Shown one piece after another: positions 1 through 5,861 of a stretch of DNA of 5,861 nt. Within the stretch, counting starts at the first letter, position 1; each line of letters begins with the position of its first letter. The stretch is from a bacterium (GTDB lineage: Bacteria > CG2-30-53-67 > CG2-30-70-394): positions 1 through 5,861 of the forward strand of contig JAJRSX010000154.1 in the NCBI GenBank assembly GCA_024278555.1, written 5' to 3'. Below the pieces are notes generated by a model. The model was not told the DNA's origin and did not search any database. It was given only the letters and a program-made list of their open reading frames with translations. Position numbers and translations under genes: made by a program.

Positions 1-2
1 CC

Positions 3-743
3 CTGAGCTTCCACCGCCGGGACCACTATGGCTGGCCCATCCTCCTCCAGGGGACGCTGCTGGCCGGCGCCGGCCTCCACGCACTCTTTCTCGCAGGCCG
101 CGACCTGTGGCGACGGCGCGACCCCGACGCCCTCCTCCTCGCCGCCTGGACCGGCGGCACCTTCGCCTTTGCCACGGTGGTCAACTGGACCACCTCCGCC
201 CGAGCGGTGATGCCCCTGATCCCGCCGGTGGCCCTCCTCTTCGCCCGTCGACTGGGAGAGGTCGCGGAGGGTGGGGAGGGGCCGGGATGGCGCCGCCTCA
301 CCCCGCCTCTGGTCGTCGCCGCCGCCCTCTCCCTGGCGGTGGCCCACGCGGACACCCGCCTCGCCGATGTCCAGCGCGAGGCCGCCGCGCGGATCACCGG
401 CGAGTTGCGCCCCGCCGGCGGCCAGCTCCACTTCCAGGGCCACTGGGGTTTCCAGTACTACATGGAACAGGCAGGCGCCCGCCCCATCGATTTTGAGGCC
501 CACGGCGTGATCCACCTCGGCGACTGGCTGGTCCTGCCCCTGAACAACACCGGCACCCGCACCCCGCGCCCCTTCTTCCGGCCCCAGGGGCGCCACGACC
601 TCCCCTCCTGCTCCTGGCTCGCCACCACCCAGGACGGCACCGGCGGGGCCGGCTTCTACTCCACCGTCTGGGGGCCGCTCCCCTTCGTCTTCGGGCGGAC
701 GCCGCCGGCCACCTACCTCATCTACCGCGCCCTGGGTGGATAG
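3..743 (+). CDS. Polytopic membrane glycosyltransferase, GT39/ArnT-like, C-terminal part (5' end outside window)
   Basis: The frame is open from the left edge to a TAG at 741-743, giving the last 246 residues; the start is not in the window. Hydrophobic segments lie at visible residues 13-31, 44-60, 67-81 and 100-116. Between two of them is N61-W62-T63 followed by [11 protein letters not shown], which resembles the transmembrane/loop pattern of GT-C enzymes such as ArnT and protein mannosyltransferases. The last 130 residues are a soluble tail containing [10 protein letters not shown] (147-156) and [15 protein letters not shown] (217-231). Family members take sugar from a polyprenyl-phosphate donor and add it to a lipid, protein or glycan on the periplasmic side. 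The catalytic first loop is off the window, so acceptor and activity cannot be judged. The GT2 gene 103 bp downstream on the same strand could supply its polyprenyl-phosphate sugar, but that link is inference. Confidence 0.72.
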   Translation: MSFHRRDHYGWPILLQGTLLAGAGLHALFLAGRDLWRRRDPDALLLAAWTGGTFAFATVVNWTTSARAVMPLIPPVALLFARRLGEVAEGGEGPGWRRLTPPLVVAAALSLAVAHADTRLADVQREAAARITGELRPAGGQLHFQGHWGFQYYMEQAGARPIDFEAHGVIHLGDWLVLPLNNTGTRTPRPFFRPQGRHDLPSCSWLATTQDGTGGAGFYSTVWGPLPFVFGRTPPATYLIYRALGG

Positions 744-774
744 CCCCAGCGCATCGTCTGCAAACCAAAGACAG

Positions 775-791
775 AGCGGCGTCCAGCCGCT
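775..791. other. Short inverted repeat between the two + strand glycosyltransferase genes
   Basis: AGCGGC (775-780) and GCCGCT (786-791) are perfect reverse complements around a 5-base loop, 31 bp past the upstream stop codon. No T-run follows, so a terminator is not supported. In DNA this GC-rich it could be chance. It is the only structure I see in the 744-846 gap besides the C-rich leader. Confidence 0.25.
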
Positions 792-846
792 ACCATCCCG
801 TGTTCTGAGCCACCCCCTCCTCCCCCCCCTCCCGCGATCCCCATCC

Positions 847-1617
847 ATGATCAATGGCAAGCGCGTGGCGGTGATCCTCCCCGCCTACAACGCCGAGCAG
901 ACCCTGCGCGCCACCTACGCCGACATCCCGCACCTGATCGTCGACGACCTCATCCTGGTGGACGACCACTCCTCGGACCGCACCGCGGCGGTGGCGCGGG
1001 AGCTCGGCATCCACGTCATCGTTCACGACCGAAACCTCGGCTACGGCGCCAACCAGAAGACCTGCTACGCCGAGGCCCTCTCCCGCGGCGCGGAGATCGT
1101 GGTGATGGTCCACCCCGACTACCAGTACACCCCGCGGTTGATCACCGCCATGGCGTCGATGATCGCCGAAGGCGAGTTCGACGTGGTCCTCGCCTCCCGC
1201 ATCCTCGGCGTCGGCGCCCTGGCCGGCGGTATGCCACTCTACAAGTACATCGCCAACCGCTTCCTCACCTTCACCGAGAACCTCCTGGTGAGCCACAAGC
1301 TCTCCGAGTACCACACCGGCTACCGCGCATGGTCGCGGGAGGTCCTGGAGAGGCTGCCGCTGCAGCGCAACTCCGACGACTTCGTCTTCGACAACCAGAT
1401 GCTGGTACAGGCGATCCACGCCCGCTTCCGCATCGGCGAGGTCTCCTGCCCGACGAGCTACTTCACCGAGGCCTCGTCGATCAACTTCCGCCGTTCGGTC
1501 ACCTACGGCCTCGGGGTCCTGGCCACCGCCGCGGCGCTGAGGCTGCACCGGTGGGGGCTCCGCCCCTCCCCCCTCTTCGACTTCGTGCCTCAGCCGCCGC
1601 CGAAGAGGGGCGCGTAG
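847..1617 (+). CDS. Family 2 glycosyltransferase (dolichyl/polyprenyl-phosphate sugar synthase-like)
   Basis: This complete 256-residue protein has a GT-A fold signature. Residues 7-15 (VAVILPAYN) form the first nucleotide-binding strand. V38-D39-D40 begins the VDDHSSDRT nucleotide-sugar motif, and N63-LGYG-AN-K71 is the typical GT2 loop. H89-P90-D91 sits where the metal-binding DxD-type motif is expected, and [14 protein letters not shown] with a later DDFVFDNQ supplies the acceptor and base region. There is no transmembrane segment, so it probably acts at the cytoplasmic face of the membrane. Family members move sugar from a nucleotide donor to polyprenyl phosphate or a growing glycan; substrate is unknown. 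I chose ATG 847 because homology starts at once. The frame stays open back to GTG 736, but those codons look non-coding (AGC CCC AGC GCA TCG). No Shine-Dalgarno is present. The 3' end overlaps the convergent gene by 28 bp. Confidence 0.87.
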   Translation: MINGKRVAVILPAYNAEQTLRATYADIPHLIVDDLILVDDHSSDRTAAVARELGIHVIVHDRNLGYGANQKTCYAEALSRGAEIVVMVHPDYQYTPRLITAMASMIAEGEFDVVLASRILGVGALAGGMPLYKYIANRFLTFTENLLVSHKLSEYHTGYRAWSREVLERLPLQRNSDDFVFDNQMLVQAIHARFRIGEVSCPTSYFTEASSINFRRSVTYGLGVLATAAALRLHRWGLRPSPLFDFVPQPPPKRGA

Positions 1618-3242
1618 GCGCCATAGAGTTCGGGGTGGACGGCGCGGGCGCGTGCCATCCACGCCTCCGCCCGTTGCACCTCTCCCGCCATCGCCCAGGC
1701 GGCGGCCGCGGTGTAGGCGGCGTGGGGGGCGTGGCCTCGAACCGCCTTGGCCTCACCGTCCAGGGCCACCCGCCGCCACCCTGCCGCCGGCGGCAGGGGC
1801 CTCACCCCCGGCGGCACCGGCGGCCGAACGAAGACCAGGGCGTCGTCCGCCGCCACCAGACGCCAGGCCGGAGAGGTGAGCAACACCCCCACCAAGGGGA
1901 GGAGGCGGCCGCTGGAGCGAAAGAGGGTGGAGGTAAGCACCGTGCGTACGCCGTAGCGGGCGAGGGCCCTCTCGGTATCCACACCGCGCAGAATGCGGTC
2001 GCAGTCCTGGACGAAGGCGGCGCCGCCGAGGGCGCGGCCGTCCTGAAAGGTGGGCGGATCGCCGCCCCACGCCCAGTTCAGGTAGCCGCCGGTGTCGAAG
2101 TCGTTGTAGACCACCGGCTCCAGGTGGTGTTCGACGACGAAGCGCGCCGCCTTCCGGGGCACCCCCTGCCCCACCACCCCCACCCCCCACGGTAGCTCCC
2201 GGTCCCCCACCGCCCAACCCACGAGAAGGGCCACCACCACCGCCGCGGCGGCCGCCATGCCGCCGCCATACCGCCCTGCCACCGCCGACCAGGAGGCGGC
2301 ATCGAGCCCCTCCAGGGCGAAGGGGGCCATGGCGACCATGGCCAGGGGGACGTTGCGCACCACCACCACCCCGAGGAGGCTGCACGCGGCCACGAAGAGG
2401 AGGCGTCGACCCCGCCCAGGTCGCCCCCCCCACGCCAACACCAGGGATGCGGCGACAAAGGCGGCGTAGGGGTAAGCCACCTCCGGAAAGTTCCACACCG
2501 GCAACATCTCCGAGATGTGGCCCATGCGGCCGCCACCGGCCAGCCCGGTGGCCACGTCGGCGACAAAGCGCCACACGCCGGGCACCGCCGCCGCCAGAGT
2601 CGCCGCCACCACCGTGAGGAAGAGACGACCGCGGCCGGTGGAAAGCTGCCCCCGCCAAAAGGCCACGTGCGGCTCCACGGCAACGGAGAGGGCGACGAGG
2701 CAGAGACCAATCGTCCAGGTGACGTGGAGAGGGACCCACAGCAGGAAGAGGAGCCCCATCGCCACCACCGACCGCCGTGCCGGCCGCCGATGCCAGGCTG
2801 CAAGGAGGAGGAAGAGGGCGGCGGCGATCGGGTAGACCACGGCCTCCGGCCGCGGCACAAAGCGATCGTGGGCGAGGGCGAGGAGGGCGACCACATAGAC
2901 CAGCCCCAGGCCCCTCCGTCCCACCTCACTCCACCGCCCTAAAGGCCTGCTCAGGAGCCAACCCGTGGCCGCGCCGCAGAGGGCCACCGCCACGCAGACC
3001 CCGGTGTGCGAGAGGCTTCGCTGCAGGAGGTAGAGGAGGATCTGAAAGGGCCACTCGGTGGTGGCCACCTCCCCCCCCTGGAGGCGCCAGAGGAAGGGCT
3101 CGCCGATGTGGACGGTGCGGGCGGCGAGGAAGGCGCGACCGAAGGCGAGGTGGCTCCAGTAGTCCACCGAGACGATCCGGTGCAGCCCCGCCAAGAGGCC
3201 GCAGATCGCCGCTGCCGCTTGCCAGTAGACCGCCCTTCGCAT
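1590..3242 (-). CDS. Polytopic GT-C-like membrane protein with soluble C-terminal domain and TPR-like tail
   Basis: This 550-residue protein begins with an N-terminal membrane segment (residues 5-22) followed by V26-D27-Y28-W29-S30-H31-L32. An acidic residue in that first external loop matches the D-x-WWHL motif of a broad GT-C membrane family. TTEWPFQ (61-67) and HDRFVPRPE (125-133) fit the later 'ExL' and 'RPq' motifs of the same group. Further hydrophobic stretches lie near 81-98, 111-125, 135-149, 157-190, 206-222, 256-271, 280-310 and 328-346. The soluble part carries [12 protein letters not shown] (379-390) and FQDGRALGG (399-407), which are characteristic of these proteins. An alanine-rich helix pair (507-535) resembles one TPR unit. 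The role is probably sugar transfer or glycan export, but no member's activity is identifiable here. ATG 3242 follows AAGGGG-type bases. An in-frame GTG at 3269 would add nine unlikely residues (NCLGEGGA). Confidence 0.72.
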   Translation of the reverse strand: MRRAVYWQAAAAICGLLAGLHRIVSVDYWSHLAFGRAFLAARTVHIGEPFLWRLQGGEVATTEWPFQILLYLLQRSLSHTGVCVAVALCGAATGWLLSRPLGRWSEVGRRGLGLVYVVALLALAHDRFVPRPEAVVYPIAAALFLLLAAWHRRPARRSVVAMGLLFLLWVPLHVTWTIGLCLVALSVAVEPHVAFWRGQLSTGRGRLFLTVVAATLAAAVPGVWRFVADVATGLAGGGRMGHISEMLPVWNFPEVAYPYAAFVAASLVLAWGGRPGRGRRLLFVAACSLLGVVVVRNVPLAMVAMAPFALEGLDAASWSAVAGRYGGGMAAAAAVVVALLVGWAVGDRELPWGVGVVGQGVPRKAARFVVEHHLEPVVYNDFDTGGYLNWAWGGDPPTFQDGRALGGAAFVQDCDRILRGVDTERALARYGVRTVLTSTLFRSSGRLLPLVGVLLTSPAWRLVAADDALVFVRPPVPPGVRPLPPAAGWRRVALDGEAKAVRGHAPHAAYTAAAAWAMAGEVQRAEAWMARARAVHPELYGAYAPLFGGG

Positions 3243-3247
3243 CGCGC

Positions 3248-3257
3248 CCCCTTCCCC
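3248..3257 (-). promoter_or_regulatory. Shine-Dalgarno-like purine run before the GT-C-like gene
   Basis: Reading on the - strand, GGGGAAGGGG ends five bases before ATG 3242. It is purine-rich and could pair with 16S rRNA, and it favours this ATG over the upstream GTG at 3269. The match is imperfect. Confidence 0.45.
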
Positions 3258-3376
3258 TAGGCAGTTCACTCTACTGGATCGCTCCGCGGCCAGCCACTAG
3301 GCCACCGCCGGCCACGGTCGCTCCCTCTCAACCCCGGCCCGGCGACGGAGAAGCCGAGCCGACGATCGGAGCCGCG

Positions 3377-3392
3377 AGGGGGCCGGCCCCCT
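3377..3392. other. Perfect 16-bp palindrome overlapping the decaheme gene stop codon
   Basis: AGGGGGCC is followed directly by its reverse complement GGCCCCCT, and the right end lies in the TAG stop (3391-3393) of the cytochrome gene. As RNA it could form a 6-bp GC stem with a CCGG loop, which might slow polymerase or protect the 3' end. No T-tract follows on the - strand, so it is not a standard intrinsic terminator. The rest of the 148-bp gap to the next gene (3243-3390) holds no clear promoter. Confidence 0.35.
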
Positions 3393-4893
3393 AGGGCGCC
3401 ACCGGCGTCTCGTACTCGGAGGTGGGGCCGGGGACCATGAAGGCGCGGTTGTGATCGTGGCACAGCATGCAGTAGGCGCCGTCGTGGTGGCCCACGTAGC
3501 TGCCGCTGGCGTCGAAGTCACCCGGGGCGCTGCCGTCGTGGCGGTGGTGATCTGTCTGGGTGTGGCATGTCTCGCACACATTTGCGTCGTGGGGCGGCCC
3601 GTCGGCGAGGGAGCCACTACCTGACCGGGTCGTGTTCACCACCTGTACCCCAGGGACCACACTCCCCGGGTTGGCCTCCCGCAGGAGCTTGCGGTTCGCC
3701 CCCTCGGGAAACATCGGGTCGTGGCAGTCGACGCACTGGAAAGCGTAGGTGTACTTGCCCGAGGCGTACGGGTTCTCCGCTGGGTCGGACGAGTGGGCGT
3801 TGCGGTAGCCGTGGCACCGCTTGCAGTTGGCGTTCGGGATCGGCGTGGCGAAGTTTACCTGCCCGGCACCGTCCACCACATGGCAGTACTGGCAGTTGTC
3901 GAGCAAGAGCTGGCCGTCGTGAGGCGGCTGCGGCGTCCCGCCGGTGGGGGCGAAGCCGTCGGCGTGAGAGTGGCAGGTCATGCAGTCCTCGCCGTCGTGG
4001 TGGCCCACGTAGGCGCCGTTCGCGTCGAGATCGCCCGGGGCGTCCCCGGTGCGCCGGTGGTGGCGCGTCTGGGTGTGGCAGGTCTCGCAGATGTTCTCGT
4101 TGTGCGGTGGGCCGTCCGCGAAGGAGCCGGAGCCGGTGCGGGCGGTCACCTCGATCCAGTCGAAGATGTGATCTCCCGTCACCCCGTTGGTGAAGCAGAC
4201 CCACCAGTTCAGCAGCTTGTCGATGGAGGCACCGTACTTGCGCCGCTGGCGGTCCTCGTGGGGGTTGTGGCAGTTCACGCAGTTCGCCGCCCAGCTGCCG
4301 TACTTCGTGTCCCCGAGGGCGGCCGCCGAGTGGGTCCTGACGATCGGGGCGGAGCCGAAGCCGTAGGGGGCGGGCAGGGGGTACTGGAGCCGCAGGACGC
4401 CGTTCAGGGGATCCGACGGGTCGTTCGGATCGGCATGACACCGCTGACACTGGTAGCGCATGGGGCTGAAGAAGTTGTTCGCCTCGTGGCACTTGCCGCA
4501 CCACAGGGTCGAGTCGTCCGGGTGGACCGAACCGTCCGGATTGAGGAGCTGATTGAGGTGGGGTGCTGTGAGCGCCCCAAGGGAGAAGCAACCAGGATAG
4601 TCGTTGGAGCCGATGGAGGCCGGGTCGCACGCCGAATACGAGCAGGTGGCGCACCCCACCGCCCCCAAATCCGCCATGTCGGTGACGCCGTTGCAGTCGT
4701 TGTCGATCCCGTCGGTGCAGAGCTCCGTCATCCCCGGGTGGACCGCGGGGTTGGTGTCATCGCAGTCGGTGCCGCCGCAGCTCACCGCCGTGTAGCCGTC
4801 GAAGTCCGCGTCGACACACGCCCAGACTGCCACCGGCAGGGCCATCCACGCCGCCGCCAGCGCCGCCACCATCCACCTTCCTTGAACCACCAT
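3391..4893 (-). CDS. Secreted decaheme c-type cytochrome with N-terminal MopE-like metal-binding motif
   Basis: The 500-residue product starts with a signal peptide (1-25, cleavage probably after VWA before C26). A MopE/'putative metal-binding motif' segment follows: D28-A-D-F-D-G-Y, DCDDTNPAVHPGMTE (43-57) and DGIDNDCNG (61-69). Ten CXXCH c-heme sites start at C132, C149, C205, C269, C304, C334, C357, C387, C440 and C475. More than 15 other histidines could serve as distal ligands, so bis-His low-potential hemes are likely. Residues 253-316 and 424-487 are copies, about two thirds identical by hand count. Such proteins carry electrons in the periplasm or at the cell surface; partner and acceptor are unknown. 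ATG 4893 is preceded by AGAGGAG at eight bases and starts the signal peptide. The upstream in-frame extension to 5103 overlaps the promoter and is rejected. C81-A-T-C84-S resembles a heme site lacking its histidine. Confidence 0.88.
   Translation of the reverse strand: MVVQGRWMVAALAAAWMALPVAVWACVDADFDGYTAVSCGGTDCDDTNPAVHPGMTELCTDGIDNDCNGVTDMADLGAVGCATCSYSACDPASIGSNDYPGCFSLGALTAPHLNQLLNPDGSVHPDDSTLWCGKCHEANNFFSPMRYQCQRCHADPNDPSDPLNGVLRLQYPLPAPYGFGSAPIVRTHSAAALGDTKYGSWAANCVNCHNPHEDRQRRKYGASIDKLLNWWVCFTNGVTGDHIFDWIEVTARTGSGSFADGPPHNENICETCHTQTRHHRRTGDAPGDLDANGAYVGHHDGEDCMTCHSHADGFAPTGGTPQPPHDGQLLLDNCQYCHVVDGAGQVNFATPIPNANCKRCHGYRNAHSSDPAENPYASGKYTYAFQCVDCHDPMFPEGANRKLLREANPGSVVPGVQVVNTTRSGSGSLADGPPHDANVCETCHTQTDHHRHDGSAPGDFDASGSYVGHHDGAYCMLCHDHNRAFMVPGPTSEYETPVAP
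3433..3624 (-). repeat. Triheme module, copy 2 (CETCH...CMLCH part)
   Basis: Encodes residues 424-487 of the decaheme protein: SGSLADGPPH, then CETCHTQT, then YVGHHDG and CMLCH. It aligns without gaps to residues 253-316, exactly 171 codons earlier, with 43 of 64 residues identical by hand count. Each copy is preceded by a further CVxCH site (C387 here), but with an 11-residue spacing difference. Confidence 0.85.
3946..4137 (-). repeat. Triheme module, copy 1 (CETCH...CMTCH part)
   Basis: Encodes residues 253-316 of the decaheme protein, with SGSFADGPPH, CETCHTQT, YVGHHDG and CMTCH in the same order and spacing as copy 2. The preceding heme site is C205-V-N-C-H. Between the copies lie two unrelated heme sites (C334 and C357). 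The duplication looks old, since a third of residues have changed while heme ligands are kept. Confidence 0.85.
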
Positions 4894-4901
4894 GGCCCTC
4901 G

Positions 4902-4908
4902 CTCCTCT
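4902..4908 (-). promoter_or_regulatory. Ribosome-binding site of the decaheme gene
   Basis: AGAGGAG on the - strand lies eight bases before ATG 4893. It fixes this ATG as the start rather than any of the upstream in-frame codons as far as 5103. Confidence 0.75.
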
Positions 4909-4969
4909 CTGCGGTGGCCACCGCCACCGCGCCACGAAACGAAACTGCTCCTCCTCCCATAAAGCAAAA

Positions 4970-4985
4970 AGCAAGCCAGGTGCCA
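4970..4985 (-). promoter_or_regulatory. Sigma-54 (RpoN) -24/-12 promoter for the decaheme gene
   Basis: The - strand reads TGGCAC, five bases (CTGGC), then TTGCT. This matches the invariant parts of the sigma-54 consensus TGGCAC-N5-TTGC, with the essential GG and GC separated by exactly ten bases. Transcription would begin near 4959, leaving a leader of about 65 nt that includes the ribosome-binding site. Sigma-54 promoters need an ATP-driven enhancer-binding protein, so expression would depend on a specific signal. That protein is not encoded in the window. Confidence 0.78.
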
Positions 4986-5069
4986 CATCGGCTCCCCCGC
5001 CGCCGGCGACACCAAGGCTTATCCCACGCGGGTTTCGGCGGCATCGCCGGCCACCCCCCGTCGCCCCCC

Positions 5070-5096
5070 TGCGCCGGATGGCGCACCACCTGCGCC
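5070..5096. promoter_or_regulatory. Possible activator-binding inverted repeats upstream of the sigma-54 promoter
   Basis: On the + strand TGCGCC (5070-5075), GGCGCA (5080-5085) and TGCGCC (5091-5096) are three alternating half-sites separated by four and five bases. They lie about 110-135 bp upstream of the predicted transcription start, a usual distance for sigma-54 enhancer sites. Six-base GC palindromes are common in GC-rich DNA, so this is only a candidate. Confidence 0.35.
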
Positions 5097-5108
5097 CTTT
5101 CACCCATG

Positions 5109-5143
5109 AAAAAGCCCCCCTGCCGGGGTGCGGCAGGGGGGCT
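5109..5143 (-). terminator. Rho-independent terminator of the repeat-cytochrome gene
   Basis: A perfect 12-bp stem pairs AGCCCCCCTGCC (5113-5124) with GGCAGGGGGGCT (5132-5143) around a 7-base loop. On the - strand it is followed by a run of T. It begins 25 bases past the TAA at 5169 and separates the upstream gene from the decaheme gene, so the two cytochrome genes are probably transcribed independently. Confidence 0.9.
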
Positions 5144-5168
5144 CCCTCATGGGCGGTGGGTGTCCGCC

Positions 5169-5861
5169 TTACTTGTAGGTCACCGAGGTCGTGACCGTGG
5201 CTCCCGAGGAGGAGGTGATGGTGAGGCTGGTGTTATAGGTATTGGTAGTCACCTTCAACTCGTACCGGCCCTTGCTGCTGTTCCAGCTCATGGTGTACTG
5301 GCTCCCGCCGTACGTCACCGTGAGTGTGTCGGCGCCGTTACTGCCATCCGTGGCCTTGACCGCAAGCTCGTTCTTACCCGAGTCGTACTGTGATTTGCTG
5401 ACCGAGATGGTCCCACCACCGGTCCCGCCGCCACCACAGGTGGCGCCGGTCAGGTACACGGAGACCGCGTCAAACACCTCCTGCGACACCCGGCCCGCCT
5501 GGCCCGGGGGATGCGCCAGCCACTTGCTGTTGCTGCAAGAGACCTTGTTCGAGTTGTCACCGTGACAGCCGAGGCAGGTGGTCTGCAGCTCTGTCGCCGG
5601 GTCAATGGTGCCGCCGCCCCCGCCACCGCCGCACGTGGCGCCGGTCAGGTAGAGGGAGACCGCGTCGTACACCTCCTGCGACACCCGGCCCGCCTGGCCC
5701 GGGGGATGCGCCGTCCACTTGCTGTTGGTGCAGGAGACCTTGTTCGAGTTGTCACCGTGACAGCCGAGGCAGGTGGTCTGCAGCTCTGTCGCCGGGTCAA
5801 TGGTGCCGCCGCCCCCGCCACCGCCGCACGTGGCGCCGGTCAGGTAGAGGGAGACCGCGTC
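5169..5861 (-). CDS. Repeat-type c-cytochrome with polyglycine linkers and beta-rich C-terminal domain, C-terminal part (5' end outside window)
   Basis: The frame is open from the right edge to TAA at 5169-5171, giving the last 230 residues. Two copies of a 65-residue unit are seen. Each has a CLGCH c-heme site (C31-H35, C96-H100), KVSC(S/T)NSKW, then AHPPGQAGRVSQEV, DAVS(L/V)YLTGATC and a seven-glycine linker. The histidine of AHPP (H52, H117) is the obvious candidate distal ligand. C44 and C109, and the ATC cysteines C12 and C142, are not heme cysteines and could pair as disulfides. Residues 152-230 are rich in Thr, Ser and Val with alternating hydrophobics (TLTVTYGG, LTITSSSGATVT), suggesting an Ig-like beta sandwich of a kind often at the C-terminus of secreted proteins. 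It likely carries electrons outside the inner membrane; the signal peptide and repeat number lie off the window. Family name unknown to me. Confidence 0.8.
   Translation of the reverse strand, partial: DAVSLYLTGATCGGGGGGGTIDPATELQTTCLGCHGDNSNKVSCTNSKWTAHPPGQAGRVSQEVYDAVSLYLTGATCGGGGGGGTIDPATELQTTCLGCHGDNSNKVSCSNSKWLAHPPGQAGRVSQEVFDAVSVYLTGATCGGGGTGGGTISVSKSQYDSGKNELAVKATDGSNGADTLTVTYGGSQYTMSWNSSKGRYELKVTTNTYNTSLTITSSSGATVTTSVTYK
5472..5861 (-). repeat. Tandem 195-bp repeat, two full units (5472-5666 and 5667-5861)
   Basis: The two units are in phase with the reading frame (65 codons) and differ at 6 of 195 positions by hand comparison. The differences change three residues (F/Y, L/T, S/T) and include one silent change. 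The remnant of a further unit is visible from about 5430 to 5471, where the array gives way to the C-terminal domain. The right edge falls inside the array, so more units probably follow. Confidence 0.93.

Noticed and set aside
790-1662. Long open frame on the - strand opposite the GT2 gene
   Set aside because: It lies wholly opposite a gene with clear GT2 motifs; its protein is low-complexity Arg/Gly/Val and comes from codon bias in GC-rich DNA.
1329-2195. Long + strand open frame spanning the GT2 and GT-C-like genes
   Set aside because: It crosses two real genes, and its product is a Gly/Ala/Arg-rich shadow with no motif.
1753-2739. - strand open frame in a second frame within the GT-C-like gene
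   Set aside because: The Gly/Arg-rich translation lacks hydrophobic segments and motifs, whereas the chosen frame has both.
3268-3331. Sigma-70-like TTGAGA and TAGAGT before the GT-C-like gene
   Set aside because: The boxes are 52 bases apart, and no acceptable -35 lies at the right spacing from TAGAGT.
4816-4827. Lipoprotein signal (VWAC) in the decaheme protein
   Set aside because: A tryptophan two residues before the cysteine does not fit a lipobox; ordinary signal peptidase cleavage after VWA is more likely, though lipidation is not excluded.
3721-4962. 413-codon + strand open frame opposite the decaheme gene
   Set aside because: It is antisense to ten CXXCH motifs; the Val/Gly/Arg-rich product has no domain, and a codon-bias shadow explains it.
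4894-5103. N-terminal extension of the decaheme protein to 5103
   Set aside because: It would bury the signal peptide 70 residues in and put the sigma-54 promoter and ribosome-binding site inside the coding region.
5682-5684. GTG as start of the repeat cytochrome
   Set aside because: It is a valine codon inside a repeat unit, and the frame stays open with repeat sequence to the window edge.
5472-5861. CRISPR-like or mobile repeat array
   Set aside because: Units are 195 bp, directly adjoining, in frame and coding; there are no spacers.

Overview
The window is GC-rich (clearly above 60% by eye, not counted) with strong C/G third-position bias. It reads as an environmental bacterium with extracytoplasmic electron transfer. 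The signs are a secreted decaheme c-type cytochrome, a second heme protein built from near-identical tandem repeats, a textbook sigma-54 promoter, and a cluster of glycan-assembly genes. This suits Desulfobacterota, Deferrisoma- or Geobacter-like bacteria, or Myxococcota. That placement is inference; no rRNA or species marker is present.

Left half, glycan assembly (1-3242). Two genes lie on the + strand: the C-terminal part of a polytopic GT39/ArnT-like glycosyltransferase (to 743) and a complete 256-residue family 2 glycosyltransferase (847-1617). Converging on them from the - strand is a 550-residue polytopic GT-C-like membrane protein with a soluble C-terminal region (3242 down to 1590). 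The two convergent genes overlap tail to tail by 28 bp. Together they look like machinery that charges a lipid carrier with sugar and transfers the sugar outside the membrane.

Right half, cytochromes (3391-5861, all - strand). A secreted 500-residue protein has an N-terminal MopE-like metal-binding motif followed by ten CXXCH heme sites, six of them in two copies of a triheme module. Its upstream region has a ribosome-binding site, a sigma-54 -24/-12 promoter and inverted repeats at the right distance for an enhancer-binding activator. Upstream of that, a strong intrinsic terminator ends another gene that runs off the right edge. Its visible 230 residues contain 65-residue repeats, each with one CLGCH heme site and a seven-glycine linker, then a beta-rich C-terminal domain. 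The two full DNA repeats differ at only 6 of 195 positions.

The most notable items are the repeat cytochrome (a possible string of single-heme beads) and the MopE-decaheme protein under apparent sigma-54 control. I saw no tRNA, rRNA, CRISPR array or insertion sequence.
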